From contig JANQNP010000022.1 in NCBI GenBank assembly GCA_028279505.1, forward strand, positions 62,001-126,000: a stretch of DNA of 64,000 nt. The letters are read 5' to 3'. Below, one piece after another: positions 39,811-48,590 of the stretch (positions within the stretch are counted from its first letter, which is position 1; each line of letters starts with the position of its first letter). Source of the stretch: Dehalococcoidia bacterium. GTDB taxonomy: Bacteria > Chloroflexota > Dehalococcoidia > UBA2979. The translations under genes and the position numbers were made by a program. The notes beneath the pieces are model-generated. The model ran no database searches. It was not told the DNA's origin and was given only the letters and a program-made list of their open reading frames with translations.

Positions 39811-40893
39811 TTACGAGGAGGGCAACCGGTACGGGATCCCCAGCTCGGACGTGATGCCCTGGAACCACTCGATCACCTCGGGGTGGTACGGGATCCCGCG
39901 TTCCAGGCGCTCGCCTTCTTCCTCATGCTCCGGGAGACCGGCGTAGAACACGCGGTCGTGCCCCGGCGCCGTCTTCGCCTCGCGGATCCGCTTGAGGTAG
40001 ACGTCCATGTCGTCCTTGAACTGCTCGAGGTCGGTGAACGCATCGATCTTGTAGGCGAGCAGATGGTGCGCCGCCCCGCCCCGGCGATCCGGCCCGGCGG
40101 CGCCCCCCGCGAGCACCGAGGTCAGCACCTCCACCATCACCCCGAGCCCGAACCCCTTGTGCGAGCCGATCTCGCGTGTCCCGCCCAGCGGCAGCATCAG
40201 GAAATCCTCTGGGAGCGGCGCCTCCTCCATGATCGGGTCGCCGTCCGCGCCCGCGACCCAGCCCGGCAGGATGTCGCGGCCGATCCGCTGCGCCAGCCGC
40301 ACCTTGTTCCCGGCCACCGAGGACATCGACGCATCGAAGATGAACGGCGGTTCGTTGCGCGCCGGGATCGCCACCCCGATCGGGTTGAGGCCGATCAGCG
40401 CCTCGGCGCCGAACGTCGGCGTCACCTGCACCCCGCCGGCCGTCATCGAGATCCCGATCATGTCGTGCTCGAGCGCCATCGCGGCCGTGTACGCGGCGGC
40501 GCCATAGTGCCCGCCTCGGTACACCGTCACCGCGCCGATCCCGTACTGACGAGCGCGCTCGATCGCGATCTTCATCGCCTCGGGGCCGATCACGCCGCCG
40601 TGAGCGCCGTCCGAATCGATCGAGGCCACGGCGGCCGCCTCGTGCGTGATCTTCCACTCCGGATTGACGTTGATCCGGCCCTCGCGGATCCCCTGCACGT
40701 ACACGCGCAGCATGTTCGAGACCCCGTGGGAATCGATCCCCCTCGTGTCCGCGTAGAGCAGCACGTCGGTCGACTGGCGAGCGTGCTCCTCGGTCATGCC
40801 GAGCGCGGTGAAAATGTCCTGCACCGTCTGCCGCATCGCGTCGGGCTCGACGCGGACGGCCTCGTCCTCCGGCACGTGGAACTGCTCGAGCAT
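39811..40893 (-). CDS. Ldh/malate-dehydrogenase-type (YlbC/ComC) NAD(P)-dependent oxidoreductase
   Basis: 360 residues. YADTRGIDSHGVSNMLRVYVQGI is the family hallmark with the catalytic His (DSHG); GAVTVYRGGHYGAAAYTAAMAL and NPIGVAIPARNEPPFIFDASMS form the NAD(P)-binding barrel; HKGFGLGVMVEVLTSVLAGG closes the site. Members reduce 2-oxoacids such as pyruvate, sulfopyruvate, ureidoglycolate or diketogulonate. Rare TAA stop. Substrate unknown. Confidence 0.88.
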   Translation of the reverse strand: MLEQFHVPEDEAVRVEPDAMRQTVQDIFTALGMTEEHARQSTDVLLYADTRGIDSHGVSNMLRVYVQGIREGRINVNPEWKITHEAAAVASIDSDGAHGGVIGPEAMKIAIERARQYGIGAVTVYRGGHYGAAAYTAAMALEHDMIGISMTAGGVQVTPTFGAEALIGLNPIGVAIPARNEPPFIFDASMSSVAGNKVRLAQRIGRDILPGWVAGADGDPIMEEAPLPEDFLMLPLGGTREIGSHKGFGLGVMVEVLTSVLAGGAAGPDRRGGAAHHLLAYKIDAFTDLEQFKDDMDVYLKRIREAKTAPGHDRVFYAGLPEHEEEGERLERGIPYHPEVIEWFQGITSELGIPYRLPSS

Positions 40894-40959
40894 CGACCCG
40901 TCCCCAATCTGCGCGACCCGCTATCCGCGCCGCACGATACCGCCCGCTCCGCCGCGAGG

Positions 40960-41367
40960 TCAGCCAGACAACAGGCCGACGGCCGCCGCCACGAGGAGTG
41001 CCGGCGCCAGCGGCACGTCCGCGCGTTGCCGCGCCACCAGCCCTGCCAGCGTCAGCGTGAGCGCCGCACCCAGCAGGCTCCACGCCCACCACCACGGCAC
41101 CGCCTCGAGGCCCATCTGAGCGCCGAGGAGCGCGCCGACCGGCGCGGCGAACTTCACGTCGCCCATCCCCACCACCCGAGGCACCGCCAGCACCAGCAGC
41201 GGGATCGGCGCGAGCACCGCCCCCAGCACCACGGCGAGCGTCGGCTCCGCGATCAACGCAGAGCCGAGCGCGGCCGCCACGAGGGCATTCGGAACGCGAC
41301 CGGTGCGCAGATCGACGGCCGCCGCTGCGACGAGGAAGCCGAGCGCGGCGACAACGAAGACCGGGAT
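40960..41367 (-). CDS. Prepilin-peptidase-like (A24) membrane protein, start unclear
   Basis: About 135 residues. The two aspartate motifs of A24 peptidases are present: AAVDLRTGRVPNALV (Asp19) and VVGMGDVKFAAPVGALLG (Asp70 in GxGD), between hydrophobic helices. The only canonical start (GTG 41280) removes the first aspartate and first helix. The frame above it is open to an ATC at 41367, two bases after the preceding gene's TAG, with no ATG/GTG/TTG. Reinitiation at a non-AUG codon is possible; a frameshift error or pseudogene cannot be excluded. Shorter than full prepilin peptidases (no methylase domain). No pilus genes nearby. Confidence 0.6.
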   Translation of the reverse strand: MPVFVVAALGFLVAAAAVDLRTGRVPNALVAAALGSALIAEPTLAVVLGAVLAPIPLLVLAVPRVVGMGDVKFAAPVGALLGAQMGLEAVPWWWAWSLLGAALTLTLAGLVARQRADVPLAPALLVAAAVGLLSG

Positions 41368-41369
41368 GA

Positions 41370-41615
41370 CTACTGCTTCGCTTCGAGGTCGTCGAGCCGC
41401 TTCAGCACGGGGTAGTCAAGCTGAGTGTGCTCGATGAAGCCGGCGTTGATGAACGCGACCGCGAGGACGATCGCGCCGATCCAGACCAGCGCATCCGTGT
41501 CACCGGTGACCCCGATCGCCAGCACGATCGCGCCGGCGGCCCCGAGGATCGCCGTCACACCCTTGATCAGGTGACCCGACTCCTCGTGCAGCAGGCGATC
41601 CAGAATCGAACGCAT
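41370..41615 (-). CDS. Small two-helix membrane protein
   Basis: 81 residues. A basic start (MRSILDRLLHEESGHLIKG), two hydrophobic helices (VTAILGAAGAIVLAIGV and LVWIGAIVLAVAFINAGFI) and a charged end (KRLDDLEAKQ). Resembles holin-like or hydrophobic regulatory proteins only in topology; no family recognised. GGGGAGG lies upstream; either GTG 41618 or ATG 41615 could start it. Two bases separate it from the frame of the A24-like gene, suggesting coupling. Confidence 0.65.
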   Translation of the reverse strand: MRSILDRLLHEESGHLIKGVTAILGAAGAIVLAIGVTGDTDALVWIGAIVLAVAFINAGFIEHTQLDYPVLKRLDDLEAKQ

Positions 41616-41702
41616 CACATCAGCCTCCCCAGCGCAGTCGACCGGACGGTCAACCGCAGGGCGCCTTTCTAGCAGAGGCCGAACCGATCTGCCCGCGCTC
41701 GT

Positions 41703-44189
41703 CTAGCTCAGCGCACCCGCCGCGGCCAGTTCCCCAATCGTGGCGTCGTCGATCCCGAGGATCTCCCGCAGCACTTGCTCCGTGTGCTCGCCGAGCAGCG
41801 GCGCCGAGGAGTGCAGCATCTCGCGCTTCGCGGAGAACCGCGTCGCGAGCCCGTCGTGCGTCACCGACCCGCTCGCCGAGTGCGGCAGCACCTGGAAGAA
41901 CTCCCGCGCCGCGAGCTGCGGATCCTCGTGCAACTCGCTCATCCGCTGCACCACCGACGCAGGCACCCCCGCCGCCACCAGCGTCGCCTCCAGTGCGCGG
42001 CCGTCCTGCCCAGCGGTCCAACCAGCGAGGGCGCTCGACAGCTCGTCCGCCACCGCCCGCCGCGCCTCGAGTGCATCGAACTGCTCGCCCGCGAACTCAT
42101 CGAGCGGGGCGATCGCCCGCAGCGCCTGCCACTGCTCGGTCGTCTCGACCGCGATCGCGATGTACCGCTCCACGCCCGCCGTCGCGTACACCCCGTGCGG
42201 AGCCGCGGTCCTCGAGGAGTGCCCGGCGGGTCCGGCCGTGCGACCGTTCACCGTCTGATCGAGGATCAGCGGCTCCAGAAAGTGCATCGCTGCCTCAACC
42301 TGCGACAGGTCGATGTGCTGCCCGAGGCCGCTCCGCCGCCGCTCCAGGATCGCCGCCGTCAGCATCGGGATCCCGAACCGCGGCGTAATGACATCGGTGT
42401 ACGGGCCGCTCGGGCCAGTCGGCGGTCGGTCGGGCCAGCTCGTCAGCATCTGGAACCCGGAGATCGCCGCGCCGTGACTCCCGAAGCCACCGTAGGTCGC
42501 CTTCGGCCCGTTCTGCCCCAGCAGGCAGGTGCTCAGCATGATCAGGTCAGGATGCCCGACCGACACCGTCGCGTAGTCGAGTCCGAAGCGCTCCATCACG
42601 CCTGGCGTGAAGCTCTCCACCACGACGTCCGCCCAGTCGACGAGGCGCCGCGCAAGGGCGAGTCCGTCCGGCGTAGCGAGGTTGAGCGCCGTCCCCAGCT
42701 TCGAGCTGTTGACGTTCGCCATCCACCAGCTCTGGTCGTAGTCGAACACGTCGTTCGGAAAGGGCGGCAGCTGTCGGCACACATCGAGGCGCGTCGCCGA
42801 CTCGACGCGCACCACCGTCGCACCGTGATCGGCGAGCGCCTTGGCGGTCATCGGCCCGGCCGCGACCCAGCTGAAGTCGACGACCTTGAGCCCCTCGAAC
42901 GCCTCCCCGGAGCGCTCGCCCTCGTCCCTCGACGACGCCGTCACCGGCCATCGAGGTGCCCGCCAGCCGCTGTCGCTCGCCTCGCCATCAAGCTCGGGCG
43001 CAGGGCGAAGGGGCACGAGCGGCGTACGCGACAGTCGCGCGGCGGGACCCGGGTGGAGCGTGCCCTCCACCGGCCGCCAGTACCCCCGCGCCTGGAACTG
43101 CGGCTCCTCGACCACGTCAGCCATCGAGTAGATCGGCGCCAGCCGGATTCGCTGCTCGACCGCCCAGCTGAACAGCTCCGCCTTGGTCCGTGACGCCGCG
43201 TGCCGGAGCACGATCTCCTGCGCCGCCTGTACGAGGTGCGGCGACAGTCGGCCGGCCACCCCGTCCGCGGCCCACTGCGCTGCGTCCACCCCGATCAGCT
43301 CCTCGGGAACCTCGAACTCGGCGGCGTACCCGTCCCCAACTTCATCGCGGATCGCCTCGAGCAGCTGCCCGAGGATCAGCGGTGCGAACACCGAGTTCAC
43401 CCAACCGTCGGCGCACGGCACCGGTGGTCCCTCGCCCGCCGCCCGGAAATCGCTCGACGCGCGATCGTCGCCCCCACCCGGAGGATCGTGACCCGTCGCC
43501 GCCGGGTACTGCGCCCCGTTCATCAGCGTCCAGATCATCACCTCGAGCATCGACGTATCGAGGCGCTGACCCAGTCCCGAGGTCTCGCGCTCGTTCAGCG
43601 CGATGATCGCGTCCGCCGCCGCCTGCGCCCCGGAGTGAAACGCCGCCTGCGGGTACCCGAGCGGCAGCGGCGGCCGGTCCCGGTCGCCCTGCAGCGACAG
43701 CCGCCCGCACGCCGCCTCGATCGTCAGCTCCGAGGCCGGCCACCCCGCCTTCGGCCCCTCGCTCCCGAACGGCGTGATCGAGGTGTAGACCAGTCGCGGG
43801 TTCAGCTCCCGCAGCGCCACCTCGCCCAGCCCAAGCCCGTCTAGGGTCCCCGGATCGAACGACTCGAAGAGCACGTCCGCCTCGGCCGCGAGCGCAAGCA
43901 ACCGGTCGCGGTCCTCGGAACGCTCGAGGTCCAACACGAGGCTGCGCTTCCCCGCGCCGACGGCCGCCCAGTACAGCGACCGCGCGTGGTCGCCGTCCCG
44001 CGGCGCATCCGCGCGCTGGTCGAACGGCGCGAGCCGCCGCGAACGGACGCCGCCCGGCGGCTCGATCTTGAGCACGTCGGCTCCGAGGTCGGCGAGCATC
44101 CGCCCGGCCAGCTCCGCCCGCTCGGTCGTCAGGTCGAGGACCCGGATCCCGGCGAGCGGCCCGGCCGAGTCCCCCGCGGCGTCTGACAT
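41703..44189 (-). CDS. Fused double CaiB/BaiF (family III) CoA-transferase
   Basis: 828 residues, two complete family-III domains in tandem. Domain 1 begins GPLAGIRVLDLTTERAELAGRMLADLGADVLKIEPPGG and has LGQRLDTSMLEVM; domain 2 (from about residue 415) begins EGLKVVDFSWVAAGPMTAKALADHGATVVRVES and has LGQHIDLSQVEAAM. The Asp in each GQ-x-D motif is the residue that carries the acyl/CoA intermediate. Natural enzymes are interlocked dimers, so the fusion is probably a built-in heterodimer. Domain 1 departs more from consensus. It likely moves CoA between two carboxylic acids. Last gene of the leftward cluster. Confidence 0.9.
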   Translation of the reverse strand: MSDAAGDSAGPLAGIRVLDLTTERAELAGRMLADLGADVLKIEPPGGVRSRRLAPFDQRADAPRDGDHARSLYWAAVGAGKRSLVLDLERSEDRDRLLALAAEADVLFESFDPGTLDGLGLGEVALRELNPRLVYTSITPFGSEGPKAGWPASELTIEAACGRLSLQGDRDRPPLPLGYPQAAFHSGAQAAADAIIALNERETSGLGQRLDTSMLEVMIWTLMNGAQYPAATGHDPPGGGDDRASSDFRAAGEGPPVPCADGWVNSVFAPLILGQLLEAIRDEVGDGYAAEFEVPEELIGVDAAQWAADGVAGRLSPHLVQAAQEIVLRHAASRTKAELFSWAVEQRIRLAPIYSMADVVEEPQFQARGYWRPVEGTLHPGPAARLSRTPLVPLRPAPELDGEASDSGWRAPRWPVTASSRDEGERSGEAFEGLKVVDFSWVAAGPMTAKALADHGATVVRVESATRLDVCRQLPPFPNDVFDYDQSWWMANVNSSKLGTALNLATPDGLALARRLVDWADVVVESFTPGVMERFGLDYATVSVGHPDLIMLSTCLLGQNGPKATYGGFGSHGAAISGFQMLTSWPDRPPTGPSGPYTDVITPRFGIPMLTAAILERRRSGLGQHIDLSQVEAAMHFLEPLILDQTVNGRTAGPAGHSSRTAAPHGVYATAGVERYIAIAVETTEQWQALRAIAPLDEFAGEQFDALEARRAVADELSSALAGWTAGQDGRALEATLVAAGVPASVVQRMSELHEDPQLAAREFFQVLPHSASGSVTHDGLATRFSAKREMLHSSAPLLGEHTEQVLREILGIDDATIGELAAAGALS

Positions 44190-44203
44190 CGATCGCCCGT
44201 CCG

Positions 44204-45217
44204 CTAGCCGGAGGTGCGCCGCCACTTGCGGAGGCTGACCATCTCACGCGGCGGGTTCTCGTGGCGGCCGACCTCGACGTAGGAGACCTCGGCGACATAG
44301 ACGTCGCCGCGCGAGTCCACCGCCACGGCGTGCGGCCACAGGAACTGGTTCGGCTGCTCGCCGGGCAGGGGCGCGCCGATGCGGGTGATCAGCTCGCCCT
44401 CGAGGTCGTAGATGGAGACGCGCTGGCCGAGGCCGGGAACGCCACGCTGCACCGGCGGCGGCCCCTGCTCGGCGACGTAGACGCCCTTGTCCTCGCCGCG
44501 TCCGGTCCAGACGGCGACGGCGTGGTAGACGTGCCACGTCTTCCGATGCTCGCCCTCGAGCGAGAAGGTCTGGACGCGGTGGTTCTCGCGGTCGCAGACG
44601 ATCACGCCGTCGTCGCCGAACATCGCGATGTTGTGTGGAAGGCTGAACTGGCCGTCGTCGGCGCCGGGCTCACCCCAGGAGAGCTTGAGATTGCCCTCCG
44701 CGTCATAGCGATGCACCCGGGAGTTGCGGTAGCCATCCGAGACGAAGATGTCGCCACTCGCCGGGTCGATGGTGACGTCGGTAGGGCGGTTGAACGGCTC
44801 GCCGCCCTGGAACTCCGTGGGCACGCCGCTGCCGATAGAAAGCAGCTCCTCACCGCTCTTCGTCGTCTTGTAGACCTTGTTGCCGACGACGTCGACCAGC
44901 CACAGGTTGTCCTCGTGATCAACGCGGATCGCGTGGGCCCACATGAAGCGGTTGCCCTCCCACGTGACCATCGGGTTCCCGTACGGATCGATGATCTCGA
45001 CGGTGCCCGAATACGGATCGTCGTTCCCCCAGCAGTCGATCATGTTCCCGTCGGGGTCGAAGACCATGACCGGCATGTTGCCGCGGCTGAAGACGTAGAC
45101 GTTGTCGTTGGAGTCGACGGCGACGGACGTCGCCTCGCGCATGAAGAAGCCGTGTGGAATCTTCGCCCAGCCGGGGACCGGCTCGTAGGTCGTGTTCGCG
45201 GTGGGGGTTCCGGGCAT
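44204..45217 (-). CDS. NHL-repeat beta-propeller protein
   Basis: 337 residues. Six NHL-like repeats: SVAVDSNDNVYVFSRGNMPVMVFDPDGNMI, IRVDHEDNLWLVDVVGNKVYKT, VTIDPASGDIFVSDGYRNSRVHRYDAEGNL, IAMFGDDGVIVCDRENHRVQTFSLEGEH, and VAVDSRGDVYVAEVS. The whole resembles the lyase domain of peptidyl-alpha-hydroxyglycine alpha-amidating enzymes, though no signal peptide is visible. Catalysis unproven; could be a ligand-binding propeller. Lies 14 bases before the double CaiB gene start. Confidence 0.75.
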   Translation of the reverse strand: MPGTPTANTTYEPVPGWAKIPHGFFMREATSVAVDSNDNVYVFSRGNMPVMVFDPDGNMIDCWGNDDPYSGTVEIIDPYGNPMVTWEGNRFMWAHAIRVDHEDNLWLVDVVGNKVYKTTKSGEELLSIGSGVPTEFQGGEPFNRPTDVTIDPASGDIFVSDGYRNSRVHRYDAEGNLKLSWGEPGADDGQFSLPHNIAMFGDDGVIVCDRENHRVQTFSLEGEHRKTWHVYHAVAVWTGRGEDKGVYVAEQGPPPVQRGVPGLGQRVSIYDLEGELITRIGAPLPGEQPNQFLWPHAVAVDSRGDVYVAEVSYVEVGRHENPPREMVSLRKWRRTSG

Positions 45218-45246
45218 GCGGCTGGGGTCCTCTCCTCGGTCGGGTT

Positions 45247-45270
45247 GGCTCGGGCGGCGCGCGCCGAGCC
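45247..45270 (-). terminator. Hairpin after the CoA-transferase operon
   Basis: GGCTCGG and CCGAGCC (7 bp) flank a GC-rich 10-base loop between the CoA-transferase stop at 45327 and the NHL gene start, in the leftward direction. Confidence 0.4.
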
Positions 45271-45326
45271 GCATTATGGCGATGCCCCGCGCTGGGTGCC
45301 GCACGGTGGGCTGCCGAAGCAGCTGG

Positions 45327-46001
45327 CTAGAGCGAGATCTCGCGGACGTCCCCGGGGACGGTGAGGCGGGCCTCGGTGATCGCCTGCACTGCGTCGGGCG
45401 TCCAGCCGGGGGCGTACTCGCGGAGCAGGAGTTCGCCGTCCTCGACGTCGATCACGGCGACATCGGTGACGATGCGATCGACGCATCGAGGCGTGGTCAA
45501 CGGCAGTGTGCACCGCTCGACGATCTTCGGAGCGCCGTCGTTGGTCGTGTGGCGCATGAGGATCACCGTCCGCTTCGCCCCGTACGCGAGGTCCGGCGCG
45601 CCGCCGAGGTTCCCGGCCGGCTTCCCCTCGAACTGCGTGTTCGCGAGGTTGCCCTCCCGATCCACCTGCAACCCACCGAGGACCGCAACGTCCAGGTGCC
45701 CGCCACGGATCATCGCGAACGACTCGTCGTGGCTCATGAAGGCCATGCCGGGGTTCGCGGTGACCGGGAGGTTGCCGACCATCAGCACGAACGGGTCGGC
45801 CTCGGTGTGATCCTCGATGACCGGCCCGAAGCCGACGATGCCGAGCTCGGTGTGGAGGAGAATCTCCCGGCCCGCGGGCAGCGCGTTGGCGCACTCGAGG
45901 GGTAGCCCGACACCGAGGTTGACGACGTCGCCATCCTCGAAGTCTCGAGCGGCCACGTGGGCCATGACGGTCGGGTGGAGGCGCTCCGGTTCGGCCGTCA
46001 C
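45327..46001 (-). CDS. 3-oxoacid CoA-transferase, beta subunit
   Basis: 224 residues. GDVVNLGVGLPLECANAL, then LLHTELGIVGFGP, carries the catalytic Glu that forms the glutamyl-CoA thioester (E-x-G-x-x-G-x-G-P motif), and HLDVAVLGGLQVDREGNLANTQFEGK completes the family I beta-subunit pattern. Start GTG overlaps the alpha-subunit TGA (GTGA). Transfers CoA from a donor (for example succinyl- or acetyl-CoA) to an organic acid. Confidence 0.92.
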   Translation of the reverse strand: MTAEPERLHPTVMAHVAARDFEDGDVVNLGVGLPLECANALPAGREILLHTELGIVGFGPVIEDHTEADPFVLMVGNLPVTANPGMAFMSHDESFAMIRGGHLDVAVLGGLQVDREGNLANTQFEGKPAGNLGGAPDLAYGAKRTVILMRHTTNDGAPKIVERCTLPLTTPRCVDRIVTDVAVIDVEDGELLLREYAPGWTPDAVQAITEARLTVPGDVREISL

Positions 46002-46759
46002 GAGCTCTGCTCCCAGGATGTGGTCGGGGTCCCGGGACGCTCGACGACACGCTGCACGTAGACGCCGGGTGTGTGGATCTGGTCCGGACCGAGCGCGCCG
46101 AGCTCCACGATCTCGTCGACCTCGGCGATGGTGATGGTGGCGGCGCCGGCCATGGTCTCGTTGTAGGTCCGCGCACCTCGGAAGGCGAGGTTGCCCATCC
46201 GATCGGCCTGGTAGGCGCGGACCAGCGCGAAGTCGGCGTGGAGCGCGGTCTCGAGGACGTGCGGAACACCGTCGAAGTCGCGGACCTCCTTGCCCTCGGC
46301 GACGGCGGTGCCGGGGCCGACCGGAGTGTAGAAGGCGGCGATCCCGGCGCGCGCGGCGCGGATGCGCTCGGCGAGGGAGCCCTGGCCGATCAGCTCAAGC
46401 TCGACTTCGCCGGCGGCGAGGCGCTCCTCGAACGGGTAGACGAGGTGGTGGCGGGAGCCGACGGCGAAGCTGGCGATGCCCTTCTTGATCCGCCCGAGGT
46501 CCGCGAGCAGGCCGACGTCCCAGAAGTCCGTGGGCACGAGCTCGTCGGGGAGCCAGGGCGTCTGGTTGCGGGCGTTCGCGGGGCCTCGGCCCATCGAGGT
46601 GCAGACGGCGGTGATCTCGTCGGTACCCTGCCGGGCAAGCGCGGCGACGAGGTACGAGGGGTTGTTCCAGGGCGAGACGAAACCGCCGAAGTGGATCGTG
46701 GACCCGCTGGGGACGTCGGCAACCGCCTCGTCGAACGAGGCGACGATCTTGTCGATCAT
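45998..46759 (-). CDS. 3-oxoacid CoA-transferase, alpha subunit
   Basis: 253 residues. Family I alpha-subunit features: VPSGSTIHFGGFVSPWNNPSYLVAALARQGTDEITAV near the start, the AGIAAFYTPVGPGTAVAEGKEVRDFDGVPHVLE segment, and a C-terminal DFALVRAYQADRMGNLAFRGARTYNETMAGAATITIAEVDEIVELGAL. Forms a heterotetramer with the coupled beta subunit. Weak ribosome-binding site. Upstream neighbours are a 109-residue hypothetical gene and a luciferase-like monooxygenase. Confidence 0.92.
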   Translation of the reverse strand: MIDKIVASFDEAVADVPSGSTIHFGGFVSPWNNPSYLVAALARQGTDEITAVCTSMGRGPANARNQTPWLPDELVPTDFWDVGLLADLGRIKKGIASFAVGSRHHLVYPFEERLAAGEVELELIGQGSLAERIRAARAGIAAFYTPVGPGTAVAEGKEVRDFDGVPHVLETALHADFALVRAYQADRMGNLAFRGARTYNETMAGAATITIAEVDEIVELGALGPDQIHTPGVYVQRVVERPGTPTTSWEQSS

Positions 46760-46796
46760 CCCCGGATCTCGCGGAGTCGCAGCAGCTCGAGGCTTC

Positions 46797-47126
46797 CTAC
46801 GCCTGGCGCTTCAGCGCGGTGTCGGTCGTGAAGTCGAGGTACGTGATCGCCTCGCCCATGGAGAACTGCTCGCGGTCGAACTCGAAGTGCGGCTGCCCCT
46901 CAACGGACTCGAGTCGCACCCCGAACCGCGGGAACTGTTGATGGTGAATCTTCTCGTCGGCCGGTAGGTTCTCCTCGAAGAGCCCCTCATGCTGATCCAT
47001 CAGCAGCGCGAACGCGTCGCAGCACGCGCGAACCGCCGCCGAGGGATCCCCGCCCCGCATCTCGCTCGTCGCCTGCTCCAGCAGAGCGCGCACACCGTCG
47101 TCCTGCACGTCGTCGTAGCGGGCCAT
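46797..47126 (-). CDS. Hypothetical protein (109 aa) in the CoA-catabolic cluster
   Basis: 109 residues. Helical N-terminal half (GVRALLEQATSEMRGGDPSAAVRACCDAFALLMDQH) resembling a helical-repeat pair, then FPRFGVRLESVEGQPHFEFDREQFSMGEAITYLDFTTD. No family recognised. GGAGG is 7 bases before the ATG. Its place, 23 bases downstream of the monooxygenase and 37 bases upstream of the CoA-transferase alpha gene, suggests an accessory subunit. Confidence 0.65.
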   Translation of the reverse strand: MARYDDVQDDGVRALLEQATSEMRGGDPSAAVRACCDAFALLMDQHEGLFEENLPADEKIHHQQFPRFGVRLESVEGQPHFEFDREQFSMGEAITYLDFTTDTALKRQA

Positions 47127-47149
47127 CGCTCAACCTCCGATCGTGGACG

Positions 47150-48433
47150 CTAGATCGAGGAATTGATCTCGTACGGAACCCCGTCGAGCTGCCGTTCCCG
47201 CCAGGGCTTGTGCTCCGTCTCGTGGCGCTCGGCGAACTCGGGCAGAACATCCTTCCCGAAGCGTTCGATCGCTTCCATGATGTGCTCGTGCTTGCGGGCG
47301 CCGCACTGCGCGTTGAACACCATGATGTCGGTGTGCGCATCCTCGTAGCGCTTGATGTTCTCCCGGATCGAGTCGGTCGTACCGATGGCGGAACCGCTGC
47401 GCGCCGCGCGGTAGAGCGCCCGCTCCATCTCGTTCTCGGGCTCGTTCTCCGAGATCTGCTGGGCGGTCATCAGCTTCGCGTCGCTGAGCTGCAGGCGGCC
47501 GTCCTTCTGCTCCTGCGGCAGCGCGTTGAACGCCTGGTGGATGTTCGTGACACCCGCCTGGTGCGCATCGATCATCCGCTCCCCGCTTCTCGTGCGGCTG
47601 GTCCCCCGCGTCGTCGAGTAGTAGCCGAGCGAGTAGCTGAAGAACCCCGGGCCATCGGCGCTGCGGCGCACGGCTTCCTCGTCGGTCTCCGCGGCCATGA
47701 ACTGGTTGAGGACGAAGAGGCCAGGGTTGATCGCCTTCCCGATCGGGAAGCACTCCTCGCGAATGAGCCGGTAGTACTCCTCGACCCGCACCGCGGTCTC
47801 CTCGGGCGTCTCGAAGCCGAAGCCCATGCTGCCAATGCCGAAGCGGGCCGCGAGGAGCGTGGTCTCACGCCGTGAGGCCGCGACCCACACCGGCGGATGC
47901 GGCGCCTGGAGCGGCTTCGGGATCACGTTCCGCTCCGGCATCGAGAAGTGCTCGCCCTCGTGACCGGGGTATGGCGTCTCAGACATCATCCGCAGGCACT
48001 CGCGCGTGCCCTCTTCCCACATCGACTTCTTGAGCGAGCGCTCGACGTTGTAGCCGCCGAGTTCCGCGTCCGAGGCGCCCTCACCGGTGCCGAACTCGAC
48101 GCGGCCACCACTGATGATGTCGAGCGACGAGACGCGCTCCGCCACGCGGGCCGGGTGATTCACCAGCGGCGGCATCTGCACGACGCCGTGCCCGAGGCGG
48201 ATGTTCTTCGTCGTCCGCGCGAGCCCGCCGAGCATGACCTCGGGAGCCGTCGAGTGGGCGTACTCCTCCAGGAAGTGGTGCTCGACGAAGAAGACGTAGT
48301 GATAGCCGAGTTCGTCCGCGAGCTGGACCTGCTCGAACATCTCCTCGAACAGCTGCTGCTCGGCGTTCGGATCCCACGTGTCCTCATCGAGCGGGCGCGG
48401 TAGCTGCAGCTCGTAGAACAACCCGAACTTCAT
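47150..48433 (-). CDS. LLM-class flavin-dependent monooxygenase
   Basis: 427 residues. MKFGLFYELQLPRP and LADELGYHYVFFVEHHFLEEY start a luciferase-like TIM barrel; GGLARTTKNIRLGHGVVQMPPLVNHPARVAERVSSLDIISGGRVEFGTGEG is the flavin-binding core; YEDAHTDIMVFNAQCGARKHEHIMEAIERF ends it. Uses reduced FMN or F420 to oxygenate or reduce an organic substrate. GGGAGG precedes the ATG. First gene of the leftward cluster with a CoA-transferase and CaiB genes downstream; divergent from the PEP-mutase-like gene. Confidence 0.9.
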   Translation of the reverse strand: MKFGLFYELQLPRPLDEDTWDPNAEQQLFEEMFEQVQLADELGYHYVFFVEHHFLEEYAHSTAPEVMLGGLARTTKNIRLGHGVVQMPPLVNHPARVAERVSSLDIISGGRVEFGTGEGASDAELGGYNVERSLKKSMWEEGTRECLRMMSETPYPGHEGEHFSMPERNVIPKPLQAPHPPVWVAASRRETTLLAARFGIGSMGFGFETPEETAVRVEEYYRLIREECFPIGKAINPGLFVLNQFMAAETDEEAVRRSADGPGFFSYSLGYYSTTRGTSRTRSGERMIDAHQAGVTNIHQAFNALPQEQKDGRLQLSDAKLMTAQQISENEPENEMERALYRAARSGSAIGTTDSIRENIKRYEDAHTDIMVFNAQCGARKHEHIMEAIERFGKDVLPEFAERHETEHKPWRERQLDGVPYEINSSI

Positions 48434-48590
48434 GGAGCCTCCCGGCGTCGGTGCCGGGCCGCGGTGGACCCGCGACCCCGCACCGGATGCTACTGCACCC
48501 CACCGCCCGAGGCGCAGCCACCCCGGCTTCGCCCGGCGGCGTGCGACCCGAGTACGCTACGCGCTCCTCCCGAGGACGAACGGAGCCGCG

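Noticed and set aside
45217..45304. Longer start for the NHL protein at 45304
   Set aside because: It adds 29 basic residues unlike the family and there is GAGG upstream of the lower ATG at 45217.
48434..48480. CCCGGC/GCCGGG hairpin between divergent genes
   Set aside because: A terminator makes no sense between divergent starts, and GC-rich short inverted repeats are frequent here.
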